The position numbers were made by a program, and so were the translations under genes. Shown in pieces: positions 34,162-42,712 of a stretch of DNA of 64,000 bases. Location: the NCBI GenBank assembly GCA_963753685.1, contig CAVWDE010000014.1, positions 62,001-126,000 of the forward strand. Direction: 5' to 3'. Positions within the stretch are counted from its first letter, which is position 1; every line of letters starts with the position of its first letter. A model generated the notes under the pieces. It was not told the origin of the DNA and made no database searches. It worked only from the letters and a program-made list of their open reading frames with translations. Source of the stretch: DATAOG01 sp963753685. Its GTDB lineage: Bacteria > Pseudomonadota > Alphaproteobacteria > Geminicoccales > Geminicoccaceae.

Positions 34162-35037
34162 TTAGTCTAGCTCCGACCCGGTCGGGTGGCCGCGCGCACC
34201 GAGGGACAGATCGGCGATGATGGGGTAGTGGTCGGAGCCGAGCGCAGGGCCCCGCCGCAGGCGAAGCACCGCGAGCGAGCCTTTGACCAGAACGTGGTCG
34301 ATCGGGATCTGCGCCGGCCAGAACCAGCGCGGCCAGGTCGCGATGTAGCCCTGGCCGTCGGCGGCGTTGCGCAGCCCGGCCGTCCTGACCAGGTCCCGGA
34401 ACTGCCGCGACCAGGGCGTGGCATTGAAGTCTCCCGCCAGGATCACCGGTCGATCGATCCGGCTCACGATCCGGGCGAGCCGGTCGAGCTCGCGCTGCCG
34501 GCGGTGGTGGCCGCGCGCGCCCGGCCCGGGCCAGGTCGAATGGACGCCCGCGACCACCAGCGTCTGCCCGCCGACCGCAAGCTCGACCACCAGATACGGC
34601 CGCGGCGCCCGGTCGCTCGACCTTGCCTCAGCCACCACGTCTTCGATCCCGAGGTCCGCGCGCACGATCGGAAAACGGCTGAGCACAAAGACCGGCGGGG
34701 GCTTGGGCCACGTCTGCGGGGCACGGTACGGGTACGGCCGGCCAAGGTCGGAGATCACCTGGCGCCAGCGCCAGCGCTTGGCGTCGACCAGGACCACCAG
34801 ATCCGCATCACTCTCACGGACGAATTCGAACACGGCATCCGGCGTCAGGTTGTGCTCCAGCACGTTGAAGCTCAGGACGCGCAAGGGCACGCCGCCGGCC
34901 GCCGCGGCGGGCGTTCCGCCGCGCCAGAGATCCTTGATGGCCACCCCATGCACCAGCGCCACGAGGGCGAGGACGGCGGCCGTCGGCCAGGCGCGCGTGG
35001 CCAGAGCGACGACGCCGAGCATCGCGGCCGCGACCAC
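34162..35037 (-). CDS. Endonuclease/exonuclease/phosphatase family membrane protein
   Basis: A 291-residue protein as drawn from GTG 35037. Two N-terminal transmembrane segments are followed by an EEP-fold domain with VLSFNVLEHN, GVHSTWP, ILAGDFNATPWS and GSDHYPIIADL, giving the catalytic Asn, His, Asp and Asp-His pairs. The same frame remains open upstream to about 35200. It there encodes another convincing hydrophobic helix (TLFLTLAAAGLVLATGC) but no ATG, GTG or TTG, so the true start may be a CTG near 35148. Members of this family hydrolyse phosphodiesters at the membrane; the substrate is unknown. Confidence 0.75.
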   Translation of the reverse strand: MVAAAMLGVVALATRAWPTAAVLALVALVHGVAIKDLWRGGTPAAAAGGVPLRVLSFNVLEHNLTPDAVFEFVRESDADLVVLVDAKRWRWRQVISDLGRPYPYRAPQTWPKPPPVFVLSRFPIVRADLGIEDVVAEARSSDRAPRPYLVVELAVGGQTLVVAGVHSTWPGPGARGHHRRQRELDRLARIVSRIDRPVILAGDFNATPWSRQFRDLVRTAGLRNAADGQGYIATWPRWFWPAQIPIDHVLVKGSLAVLRLRRGPALGSDHYPIIADLSLGARGHPTGSELD

Positions 35038-35266
35038 GTATTGCAGCCGGAAATGGCTGAACAGATCGAGCGGCCACCAGAGCCTGGCCGCGAGCGTGCA
35101 CCCGGTCGCCAGGACGAGCCCGGCCGCAGCCAGCGTCAGGAACAGGGTCAGGGTGCCTGATCCTTGCCCGATCGCCGATCGAACTGGCGCCTCACGGCCG
35201 CGGCGTCAGGCACGGCAACCGGCTCCGGTCCGCGACCGACCCGAAACCGACCTCGGCGCCGGAGCC

Positions 35267-35294
35267 AAGGGGCGGGGCACGCCCCCCGCCCCTT
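35267..35294 (-). terminator. Strong GC stem-loop after the orphan sugar receptor gene
   Basis: AAGGGGCGGGG at 35267-35277 pairs perfectly with CCCCGCCCCTT at 35284-35294 around a six-base loop. It begins 15 bases after the stop of the minus-strand receptor gene. There is no T-run beyond the two bases of the stem, so it is a terminator-like or mRNA-protecting hairpin. Confidence 0.55.
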
Positions 35295-35309
35295 GCGGTC
35301 AGCTCGGGA

Positions 35310-36287
35310 TCAGTCCGAGTAGACGAACTTCCGGACCTCGGGATCGTCGATGTTGCTCTTGTCCATGACGGTGAAGCCGGTGCCGATCCGGATCGGGACC
35401 GATTCCCCGGTCACCGCGGCGAACGCGGTCACGACGCCGTAATAGCCGATCTCGGCCGGATGCTGGGCGATCGCGAGGTCGATCAGGCCGGACTTGAGGT
35501 CGTCGACGATCCGCTGCGGAGCGTCGAACGCGACCACCCGGATCGCCCCGGTCTTGCCGACCCCCTTGACGCCGTCGGCGGCGCCGATCGCCGAGAACAG
35601 GTTGGCCCCGAACACCCCGGCGAGATCGGCATTGCGCGCGAACACCGCCTGCAGCTGCGCCGCGGCCTTGTTGGCATCGTCGTCGTTGAACTGGGTCTCG
35701 AGCACGGTAATGCCCGGGTACAGCTGGCTCATCGCGAGCTTGAAGCCCTGCTCGCGCTGATCGGTGGTCGAGATCCCGGGCTTGACGTTGGACACGTAGA
35801 CCTTGCCCTTGCCGTCCAAGACCTTGCCGAGCGCGATCCCGCCCAGAAAGCCGCCGAGCACGTTGTCCGAGGCGACGTAAGACAGCGGAAAATCGCCGGC
35901 GCCGTTGCCGTCCTGGTACTTGCCGTCATCGATGAAGGTGTCGACCGTGATCACCTTGATGCCGGCGTCGACCGCCTGCTTGAGGGGTGCGATCAGCTGC
36001 TGCTTGTCGGTCGGCGCGATCAGGATGGCGTCGGGATGGCGCGCGATCACCGCGTTCAGGACCGGCACCTGCGTGGTCGGGTTGAAGTCCGGCGCGCCCT
36101 GGAAGATCAGCTGGGCGCCGAGCGCATCGGCGGCGCGCTGCGCGCCTTTGTGCATGGTGATGTAGAAGGCGTCGGTGGTCAGGCCCGGGATCAGCGCGAT
36201 CACCGGCTTCTTCTGGGCAAAGGCGTGGTCGGCCGACGCGCCGACCAGCAGGAGCGCGCCGAAGGCGACGGCGAGCAGCTTTCTCAT
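35310..36287 (-). CDS. Sugar-type ABC substrate-binding protein, orphan
   Basis: A 325-residue periplasmic binding protein of the Peripla_BP_4 family. The signal peptide covers residues 1-24 (ending AFAQ). The mature part has the ribose-binding-protein layout, with VIALIPGLTTDAFYITMHKGAQRAADALG at the start, ILIAPTDKQQLIAPLKQAV, KVITVDTFIDD and RVVAFDAPQRIVDDLKSG. A GGGAGG ribosome site precedes the ATG. No permease or ATPase gene flanks it, so it must work with a transporter encoded elsewhere, or the operon has been lost. Confidence 0.88.
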   Translation of the reverse strand: MRKLLAVAFGALLLVGASADHAFAQKKPVIALIPGLTTDAFYITMHKGAQRAADALGAQLIFQGAPDFNPTTQVPVLNAVIARHPDAILIAPTDKQQLIAPLKQAVDAGIKVITVDTFIDDGKYQDGNGAGDFPLSYVASDNVLGGFLGGIALGKVLDGKGKVYVSNVKPGISTTDQREQGFKLAMSQLYPGITVLETQFNDDDANKAAAQLQAVFARNADLAGVFGANLFSAIGAADGVKGVGKTGAIRVVAFDAPQRIVDDLKSGLIDLAIAQHPAEIGYYGVVTAFAAVTGESVPIRIGTGFTVMDKSNIDDPEVRKFVYSD

Positions 36288-36419
36288 GGGGACCTCCCTG
36301 GATGCAGCGCCCTGGCTTGCCGCGGTGCCAGAACGAGCGCCGTCACCGCCGCGAGGGTTGAGCCGGACACTATCGGACCCCCGACGTCGACGGCAAGCAG
36401 CCGACGCGGCGGGATCAGA

Positions 36420-36818
36420 GCAGGCGAAAAGCTGTCCAAGCTCGGCGGCCTTGCGGTCGAAGGTCGCGGTCGCCTCGCAGCCTGACTCTGCGGTTGATGA
36501 GGCCGATCAGCGACATCGGCGAAATCGACCTTGCCTCGTACGATAGTCCACGAGCGCGCGCTCGACCAGGTCGCCGTGCTCGACCGCGAGCAGCGGCGCC
36601 CGGAGCAACGCGTCGATCGGCCGCCGCGATCTGCGCCGTCGCGCAAAGCGATAATGCGCTCTCAGCACCCAGACGACCTCGCAGAGCACGACGAGGTTGA
36701 TGAAACCGAGCCGATCCGGAGTGCATTCCCGCTCGAGCAGACGCTCGGCTCGATCGACCATCTCCGGCTCGTCATCGGTCAGATACCGGACCAGGACGTT
36801 GGTATCGATCCCGATCAC
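36420..36818 (-). pseudogene. PIN-domain toxin (VapC-like), with at least three frameshifts
   Basis: The GTG start overlaps the antitoxin stop (GTGA). The open frame gives 103 residues with the PIN signature IGIDTNVLVRYLTDDEPE and the second acidic region (INLVVLCEVVWVL). After ALVDYRT the reading frame is wrong. The expected sequence continues in three other pieces: GKVDFADV, then LIGLINR, then SGCEATATFDRKAAEL, which includes the last conserved aspartate. Each join needs a one-base change between about 36420 and 36540. Such a toxin would be a ribonuclease held in check by the adjacent antitoxin; as written it lacks an intact C-terminus. Confidence 0.75.
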
Positions 36819-37075
36819 GACTTGGTCGATCGGAGGTAGCGCGCGACGGCGGCGTCGGCGATCGCCTCGTTCATCTCCTCGACCGTCGCCGGCCGTTCAG
36901 GCCGCGGCAGGATGCCCCTGAGATCGCGCAGGGTCAGATTGGCCGCCACCAGCCTGACCGAGCCGTCGGCATTGACCATGAACTTGATCTTGTCGCCGGG
37001 CTTCAGGTTGAGCCGGTCCCGGATGTCCTTGGGAATGGTCGTCTGACCCTTACGGGTCAGGGTGGAGGAGCTCAT
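36815..37075 (-). CDS. AbrB/MazE-type antitoxin
   Basis: An 86-residue protein with the SpoVT/AbrB swapped-hairpin motif at its N-terminus (TLTRKGQTTIPKDIRDRLNLKPGD). A C-terminal tail (ILPRPERPATVEEMNEAIADAAVARY) is typical of antitoxins that bind PIN toxins. AAGGAG precedes ATG 37075. It overlaps the PIN gene by four bases. It should autoregulate the pair by binding its own promoter. Confidence 0.87.
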   Translation of the reverse strand: MSSSTLTRKGQTTIPKDIRDRLNLKPGDKIKFMVNADGSVRLVAANLTLRDLRGILPRPERPATVEEMNEAIADAAVARYLRSTKS

Positions 37076-37192
37076 CGCGCTTCTCCTTACATCGGTCATG
37101 GTTCATTACAATGGACTCTCAAGCAAGGAACTGCAAGGCCGGTCGTGATGAGCTTCGCTGACCCGTGCCGTCGGGGGCCACCAGCCTCGCAC

Positions 37193-38528
37193 CTACTCGG
37201 CCAGGATCTGCTTGATCCGGGCGATCGCCTCGTCGACCGCCTGCTCGGGGGTGGCGCCGTCGGCGGCGACCCGGTGGATCGCCTGCGCCCAGACCGTCTC
37301 CTTCTCGACCAGGTCGTGCCGCCAGTTGCCCGACAGGGGGGCGTAGCTCTGCAGCGTCGGTCGCGACGCGATCTGCATCACCGCGGCCATCAGGTGCGGG
37401 TCGCCCGGGTCGAGCCAGAACGGCTGGTCGAGCAGCTTCGAGAGCGTGGGCAGGATGCGCCCGCCGGAGAAGTCGAGGTAGTGGGCGAGCCAGCCCTCGC
37501 CGACCAGGAAGCGCACGAACTCCTTGGCCGCGGCGACATGGCCGCCGTCCTTGAAGACGACCGCGACGAAGAACTCGCCATAGATCGGGAACGCCTTGCC
37601 CGTGGGGCCGAGCGGCCATTCGATCGTGGCGACGTTGTGATAGTAGTCCTGCGGCCGGTCGTTCTTGAGCGCGTTGACCGCCGAGAGCGTCTCGTTCGGG
37701 GTCATCACGACCCCCTGGGCAAGGAGCTGCTCGTTGTTGTCGCGATAGCCCCAGGCGACCGACCCCGGCGGCGTGCAGCCCTTGCGGTAGATCGCGGTAT
37801 AGCTGTCGAGCGCCGCGACCAGCCGTTGCCGGATCTCCGGATCGTCGATCACCAGCCGGCCGTCGAGCGTCACATAGTCCGCCTCGTAGGCGGATTTGAA
37901 CTGGTTGAAGGGGATCCACGCCTCAGGGGGCGACATCGGCAGACCGATGCCCCAGATGTCGTCGCGGCCGAGCGCCCGCCGCACGGCCGGCTGGACCTGA
38001 TCGCACCAGAAGCTCCAGAACGCGTCCCAATCGCGCGGAATGTCGGCGAGCGCGAAGCCCGCCCGCTCCAACAGGCTCTTCCAGACGTGGATGTGCGAGG
38101 TCGAGCGGCCCATCGGCAGGCCGTAGAGGCCAGCCTGCCCGGTCCGGCCGTCGACTTGCCTGACATCCGCGATCGCTGTGGCCTCGAACATGTCGGCGAA
38201 GCCGCCGATGGTATCCGTGAGATCGACCAGCCGATCCTCGAACGCCCATTGCGAGAAGGTTTGCGGCAGATCGATAGCTGAAGGCGAAGTCGGGCGGTCG
38301 CCCGGCCTGGTACGCCGCCTCGGCTTTGCCCGGAAGCTCCTCGATCGGATAGAAGTCGAGTTCGACCTGCTTGCCGGTCTCCTGCTCGAAGGCAGCGACG
38401 ATCTCACGCGTGGCTGCCTCCTCCTGGGGGTAGAACCCCTTGTCCCACCACACCACGAGATCGGCAGCCCGGGCGCCGGGCGGCGTCATGACCAGCGCCG
38501 TCGCGAAAATGAGTCCCAACGTCCGCAT
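37193..38528 (-). pseudogene. Extracellular solute-binding protein, tandem copy 3, with one frameshift
   Basis: Third and last of three tandem paralogues (445 residues if repaired). From ATG 38528 the chain has a signal peptide (ending ARA) and AADLVVWWDKGFYPQEEAATREIV, then loses frame after RPPDFAFSY. The rest (DLPQTFSQWAFEDRLVDL onwards to ARIKQILAE) continues in another frame. Removing the extra G at about 38273 restores a sequence that matches both paralogues through the joint. The downstream part shows no other damage. It would bind a ligand in the periplasm for an ABC importer that is not encoded nearby. Confidence 0.83.
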
Positions 38529-38561
38529 AATGTCTTCTCCCGGAAATGATCCCGAAGGCGA

Positions 38562-39902
38562 CTACTCAGCCAGGATCTGCTTGATCCGTGCGATCGCCTC
38601 GTCGACCGCCTGCTCGGGGCTGATGCCGTCGGCGGCGACACGATGGATCGCCTGCGCCCAGACCGCCTCTTTCTCGACCAGGTCGTGCCGCCAGTTGCCC
38701 GATGTCGTGGCGTAGCTCTTCAGCGTCGGGCGCGACGCGATCTGCATGACCGCGGCCATCAGGTGCGGGTCGCTTGGGTCGAGCCAAAACGGCTGGTCGA
38801 GCAGCTTCGAAATCGAGGGCAGAATGCGCTCACCGGAGAAGTCGAGGTAGTGGGCGAGCCAGCCTTCGCCCACGAGGAAACGCACGAACTCTTTGGCCGT
38901 GGCGACATGAGCGGCGTCCTTGAAGACCACGGCGACGAACATCTCTCCATAGATCGGAAACGCCTTGCCTGTGGGGCCGAGCGGCCATTCGATCGTGGCG
39001 ACATTCTGATAGTAGTCCTCGGGCCGGTCGTTCTTCAGCGGGTTGACCGCCGACAGCGTCTCGTTCGGTGTCATGACGAATACCTGATCGAGAAACCGCC
39101 TGTTGTTGTCGTACCACTTGTCCCATGCCACCGAGTCCGGAGGGGTGCAGCCCCTCCGGTAGATCGCGGTATAGCTGTCGAGCGCCTTGACCAGCCTTTG
39201 TCTGACCTCAGGGTCGTCGATGACCAAGCGGCCGTCAGGAGTGACGTAGTCCGCCTCGTACGCCGACTTGAATTGATCGAAGGAGACCCAGCCCTCAGGG
39301 GCCGACATCACCAAGCCAACGCCCCAGATGTCGTCGCGGCCAGTAGCCCGGCGCACCGCCGGCTGGACCCGGTCGCACCAGAAGCTCCAGAACGCGTCCC
39401 AGTCGTGGGGGATGTCGGCGAGGGTGAACCCCGCGCGCTCCAACAGCGTCTTCCAGACATGGACGTGCGTGGTCGAGCGGCCCATCGGCAGCCCATAGAG
39501 GCCCGTTTGCCCGGTCGTGCCATCGACAAGCCGGACATCCTCGATCGCTGCGGCGTCGAACATGCCGGCGAAGCTGCCGATGGCGTCGGTCAGGTCGACC
39601 AGCCGGTCCTCGAATGCCCACTGCGCAAAATTGTTGGGAACATCCAGGCCGAAGACGAAGTCGGGCGGCCGCCCCGTCTGGAGCGCGGCCTCGGCGTTGG
39701 CCGAAACCTCCTCGATGGGGTAGAAGGTGATCTCGACGTGCTTGCCGGTCTCCTGCTCGAAGGCAGCGACGATCTCGCGGGCGGCCGCCTCCTCTTGCGG
39801 ATAGGAGCCCGTCTCCCAGAACACGACGAAATCAGCGGCCCTCGCGCCGAGCGGCGTCAGGAGCAGTGCCCAAGCGACGAGAGCTGGAACGAGCGGTTGC
39901 AT
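38562..39902 (-). CDS. Extracellular solute-binding protein, tandem copy 2
   Basis: A 446-residue periplasmic receptor of the large family 1 type. The signal peptide ends at about residue 22 (ARA-ADF). Conserved blocks shared with its two neighbours include AQWAFEDRLVDLTDA, YGLPMGRSTTHVHVWKTLLERAGF, AFWSFWCDRVQPAVRR and the C-terminal EQAVDEAIARIKQILAE. It is intact, whereas copy 3 is interrupted. Six bases separate it from the upstream copy 1. The first two mature residues after AAD differ (FVVFWETG against LVVWWDKG in the others), a hint of a different ligand. No permease genes adjoin. Confidence 0.87.
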   Translation of the reverse strand: MQPLVPALVAWALLLTPLGARAADFVVFWETGSYPQEEAAAREIVAAFEQETGKHVEITFYPIEEVSANAEAALQTGRPPDFVFGLDVPNNFAQWAFEDRLVDLTDAIGSFAGMFDAAAIEDVRLVDGTTGQTGLYGLPMGRSTTHVHVWKTLLERAGFTLADIPHDWDAFWSFWCDRVQPAVRRATGRDDIWGVGLVMSAPEGWVSFDQFKSAYEADYVTPDGRLVIDDPEVRQRLVKALDSYTAIYRRGCTPPDSVAWDKWYDNNRRFLDQVFVMTPNETLSAVNPLKNDRPEDYYQNVATIEWPLGPTGKAFPIYGEMFVAVVFKDAAHVATAKEFVRFLVGEGWLAHYLDFSGERILPSISKLLDQPFWLDPSDPHLMAAVMQIASRPTLKSYATTSGNWRHDLVEKEAVWAQAIHRVAADGISPEQAVDEAIARIKQILAE

Positions 39903-39908
39903 GGCTGC

Positions 39909-41246
39909 TCACTCCGCCAGGATCTGCTTGATCCGGACGATCGCCTCGTCGACCGCCTGCTCGGGGCTGACGCCGTCGGCGGCGACGCGGTGGATCGCCT
40001 TGGCCCAAACGAGCTCTGTCGCCACGCGCTCGTGTCGCCAGTTGCCGGACGCGGTCGCGTAGTGATGCAGAAGCGGTCGCGCGCTGAGCTGCATCACCGA
40101 GGCCATGCGGTGCGGGTCGCTCGGGTCGAGCCAGAACGGCTGATCGAGCAGCGCCTGCATCGGGGGCAGCAGGCGCTCGGCCGAGAAGTTGAGGTAGTGA
40201 GCGAGCCAACCTTCGGCGACGAGGAAGCGGACGAGGGCCCTGGCGTTCTCGGGATGGCCGCCCTCCTTGAACACGACCGCGGGGTGGATCGTACCGCCGA
40301 TCGGAAAGGCCTCTTCGCGCACGCCCAGCGGCCATTCGATGGTCACCACGTTGCCGAAGTAGTCGTCGGGATGCTCGTCCTTGAGCTCGTTGGGAATCGA
40401 GAGGGTCTCGTTCGCGGTCACGACCGTCGCCCCGGCGAGGAACGCCGCGTTGTTGCCATAATTGTCCCACGTCACCGCGTCGGGCGGGACGCATCCCTTG
40501 CGGTAATTTCCGGTGTAGCTCGTCATCGCCTCGATCAGCCCGCGACGGATCTGCGGGTCGTCGATCACCAGCTGGCCGTCGCGCGTCACATACTCGGCAT
40601 CGTAGGCGGCGACGAACTGCAGGAACTGGAACCAGGTGTCGACCGCCGGCGACATGGGCAGGCCGACGCCCCAGACGTCCTCGCGTCCGGTGGTCTGGCG
40701 CAGGGCCGGCTGCACCCGATCGCACCAGAACGACCAGAAGGCCTGCCATTGGTGCGGGATGTCGGCCACCGTGAAGCCCGCCCGCTGGAGCAGGCTCTTC
40801 CAGACGTGGATATGATTGGTCGATCGGCCGATCGGCAGGCCGTAGAGAGCCCGCTGCCCGGTCTTGCCGTCGAGCAGCGTCACCCGCTCGAGCACGTCCT
40901 GATCGAACATGCTGGAGAGCGCACCGACGGCCTCCGTCAGGTCGACAAGGCGATCGTCGAACGCCCACTGCGCGACGTACTCAGGGAGATTGTAGCCGAA
41001 CGCGACGTCGGGAGGCCTCGCGGCCTCGAGCGCGGCGACCGTCTTGCCCGGTAGCTCTTCCTGAGGAATCAGGACGAGTTCGACCTGCGTGCCGGTGTCG
41101 TGCTCGAAGGCGGCGATCACCTCTGCGACCGCCTCGTCCTCCTGCGCATAATAGCCCTTGTCCCACCACACCACGAGATCGGCGGCCCGGGCGCCGATCG
41201 GTGTCAAAAGGAGCATCGCGGCGAGAGCAACGGCGTGTGTGCGCAT
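39909..41246 (-). CDS. Extracellular solute-binding protein, tandem copy 1
   Basis: A 445-residue receptor, the first gene of the triplet. ATG 41246 has a GGGAGAC ribosome site. The signal peptide ends at about residue 22 (ARA). The blocks AADLVVWWDKGYYAQEDEAV, YGLPIGRSTNHIHVWKSLLQRAGF and AFWSFWCDRVQPALRQ are shared with copies 2 and 3. It is more divergent from them than they are from each other, so the older split separates copy 1. The region upstream (41247-41404) contains no transporter gene. Confidence 0.87.
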   Translation of the reverse strand: MRTHAVALAAMLLLTPIGARAADLVVWWDKGYYAQEDEAVAEVIAAFEHDTGTQVELVLIPQEELPGKTVAALEAARPPDVAFGYNLPEYVAQWAFDDRLVDLTEAVGALSSMFDQDVLERVTLLDGKTGQRALYGLPIGRSTNHIHVWKSLLQRAGFTVADIPHQWQAFWSFWCDRVQPALRQTTGREDVWGVGLPMSPAVDTWFQFLQFVAAYDAEYVTRDGQLVIDDPQIRRGLIEAMTSYTGNYRKGCVPPDAVTWDNYGNNAAFLAGATVVTANETLSIPNELKDEHPDDYFGNVVTIEWPLGVREEAFPIGGTIHPAVVFKEGGHPENARALVRFLVAEGWLAHYLNFSAERLLPPMQALLDQPFWLDPSDPHRMASVMQLSARPLLHHYATASGNWRHERVATELVWAKAIHRVAADGVSPEQAVDEAIVRIKQILAE

Positions 41247-41404
41247 GGCCGTCTCCCTGATCAAATTTGCGCCAGTATGCCCCCGGAAGGCGGGCGCAGC
41301 AACGACCATTGCTCGCGATTGGCGTTCGGCATTACCGACCGCGCAACCGCGCCGGGATGGTGGCGGCTGGTCTAACAGACTCTGCGGACCATCACATTGA
41401 CCCG

Positions 41405-41905
41405 CTACCCAAATCGCGGCGAGCGCTTGCTCATCAGGACGTAGTCGAGCTCGACCGTCGCGCGCACCGGCCAACGCGCCATGCGCACCCGGCGGTAGCC
41501 GAGCGCCTGGTAGAAGGGCACCGCGTTCAGGCTCGACCAGACGTCGAAGCGATAGCGCCTGGCTGCGACCGCCGCGGCCTCCGCGACCTCGACCAGGCGG
41601 CGGCCGATGCCGCGGCGCACGTGGTCGGGGTGCACGAACAGATAGCGGATCCAGGCGACGTCTGCCTCCAGGCTGTCCGGCGACCAGCCGCCGACGCCGA
41701 GGCGCAGGCCTGCCTGCTCGGCGACGAAGAACTGGCCGTCCTCGAGCAGCACATGCTTGAACTCGTGACCGACCCGCGCCCAGGCCCGGGCCTTGGCGAG
41801 GCCATAGGCGGCGACCCCGTGGCGCATGATCGAGGCTTCCTGGAGGGCCGCGATCGGATCGACGTCGGCCGCGGTCACCGGCCGGATCGCCAGGATGTCA
41901 GCCAT
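41405..41905 (-). CDS. GNAT-family N-acetyltransferase
   Basis: A 166-residue acetyltransferase. The acetyl-CoA-binding motif A is visible as RYLFVHPDHVRRGIGRRLVEVAE (R-x-x-G-x-G at about residues 98-103), and the C-terminal motif B as NAVPFYQALGYRRV. It overlaps the end of the SDR gene by eight bases. The acceptor substrate cannot be told. It is the last gene of the sugar-acid operon, possibly only by position. Confidence 0.85.
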   Translation of the reverse strand: MADILAIRPVTAADVDPIAALQEASIMRHGVAAYGLAKARAWARVGHEFKHVLLEDGQFFVAEQAGLRLGVGGWSPDSLEADVAWIRYLFVHPDHVRRGIGRRLVEVAEAAAVAARRYRFDVWSSLNAVPFYQALGYRRVRMARWPVRATVELDYVLMSKRSPRFG

Positions 41906-42700
41906 TCTGCCCCTGGCCCGGCAGGCGGACGCCGATCCCGGCGAGCAGGCCGCCGTCGACCTGGACCAGGGCGCCGGTCATGAAGGAGGCCCGCTCGCCG
42001 AGCAGGAACAGGATCACCTCGGCGACCTCGGCAGCGCTCGCGATCCGCCCGAGCGGGTGCATGCGGCCCCAGTCGGCGAGCGTCGCCTCGGCGCTCGCCG
42101 CGCCCTTGAACAGCTCGGCCGAGTGGCGGAGCATGGGCGTGTCGACCGAGCCCGGACAGACCGCGTTGACCCGGATGCCATCGCTCGCGTGATCGAGCGC
42201 CATGGCGCGGGTCAGCGCGTTGAGGGCGCCCTTGCTGGCGGCATAGGCGGCAACCCCGGTCTGGCAGGCGAGGCCCTGGACCGAGGAGACGTTGACGATC
42301 GCACCGCCGCCGCGCAGGGCCATGCGCGGGATCGCGTGCTTCGCAGCCAGATAGGCGCCCTTCAGGTTGACCGCGAACGTGCGCTCCCACACCTCCTCGG
42401 ACGTGTCGACCACGGTGCCGTAGGTCTGGATGCCGGCGCTGTTGACCAGGAGGTCGACGCCGCCGAACGCGCCGACCGTCTCGTGACCAGCATCGCCATG
42501 TCGGCCGCGGACGTGACGTCAGCGCGCAGCGCAATCGCCTCGCCATGGCTCCGGATCTGTGCGTGCGCCGGTGCCAGCGTCGCCTGATCGTGGCTGCAGA
42601 GCGCCACCTTCGCGCCCGCCCTGGCAAGCGCCACCGCGGCCGCGAGTCCGATCCCGGTCGAGCCGCCGGCGACGATCGCGATCTTTCCGGACAAGGACAT
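41898..42700 (-). pseudogene. Short-chain dehydrogenase/reductase, interrupted by a one-base frameshift
   Basis: Restored length is about 267 residues. The N-terminal part, from ATG 42700, has GGSTGIG and the coenzyme-binding fold up to ADMAMLVT. The C-terminal part in another frame has VDTSEEVWERTFAVNLKGAYLA, the active-site serine in NVSS and YAASK. One base is missing near 42478-42490; adding one gives a reading through GAFGGVDLLVNSAGIQTYG. All catalytic residues are present on either side. Its neighbours (SMP-30 lactonase, DUF4432) suggest a sugar or sugar-acid dehydrogenase. Confidence 0.83.
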
Positions 42701-42712
42701 GGGCAACCCCGC

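Noticed and set aside
35267..35294. Classical rho-independent terminator
   Set aside because: The stem is strong but no T-run follows in the direction of transcription, so only a terminator-like hairpin is claimed.
37193..41246. Tandem receptors as a repeat array or CRISPR-like structure
   Set aside because: The repetition is at the level of diverged full-length genes; no short regular repeats with unique spacers were seen anywhere in the window.
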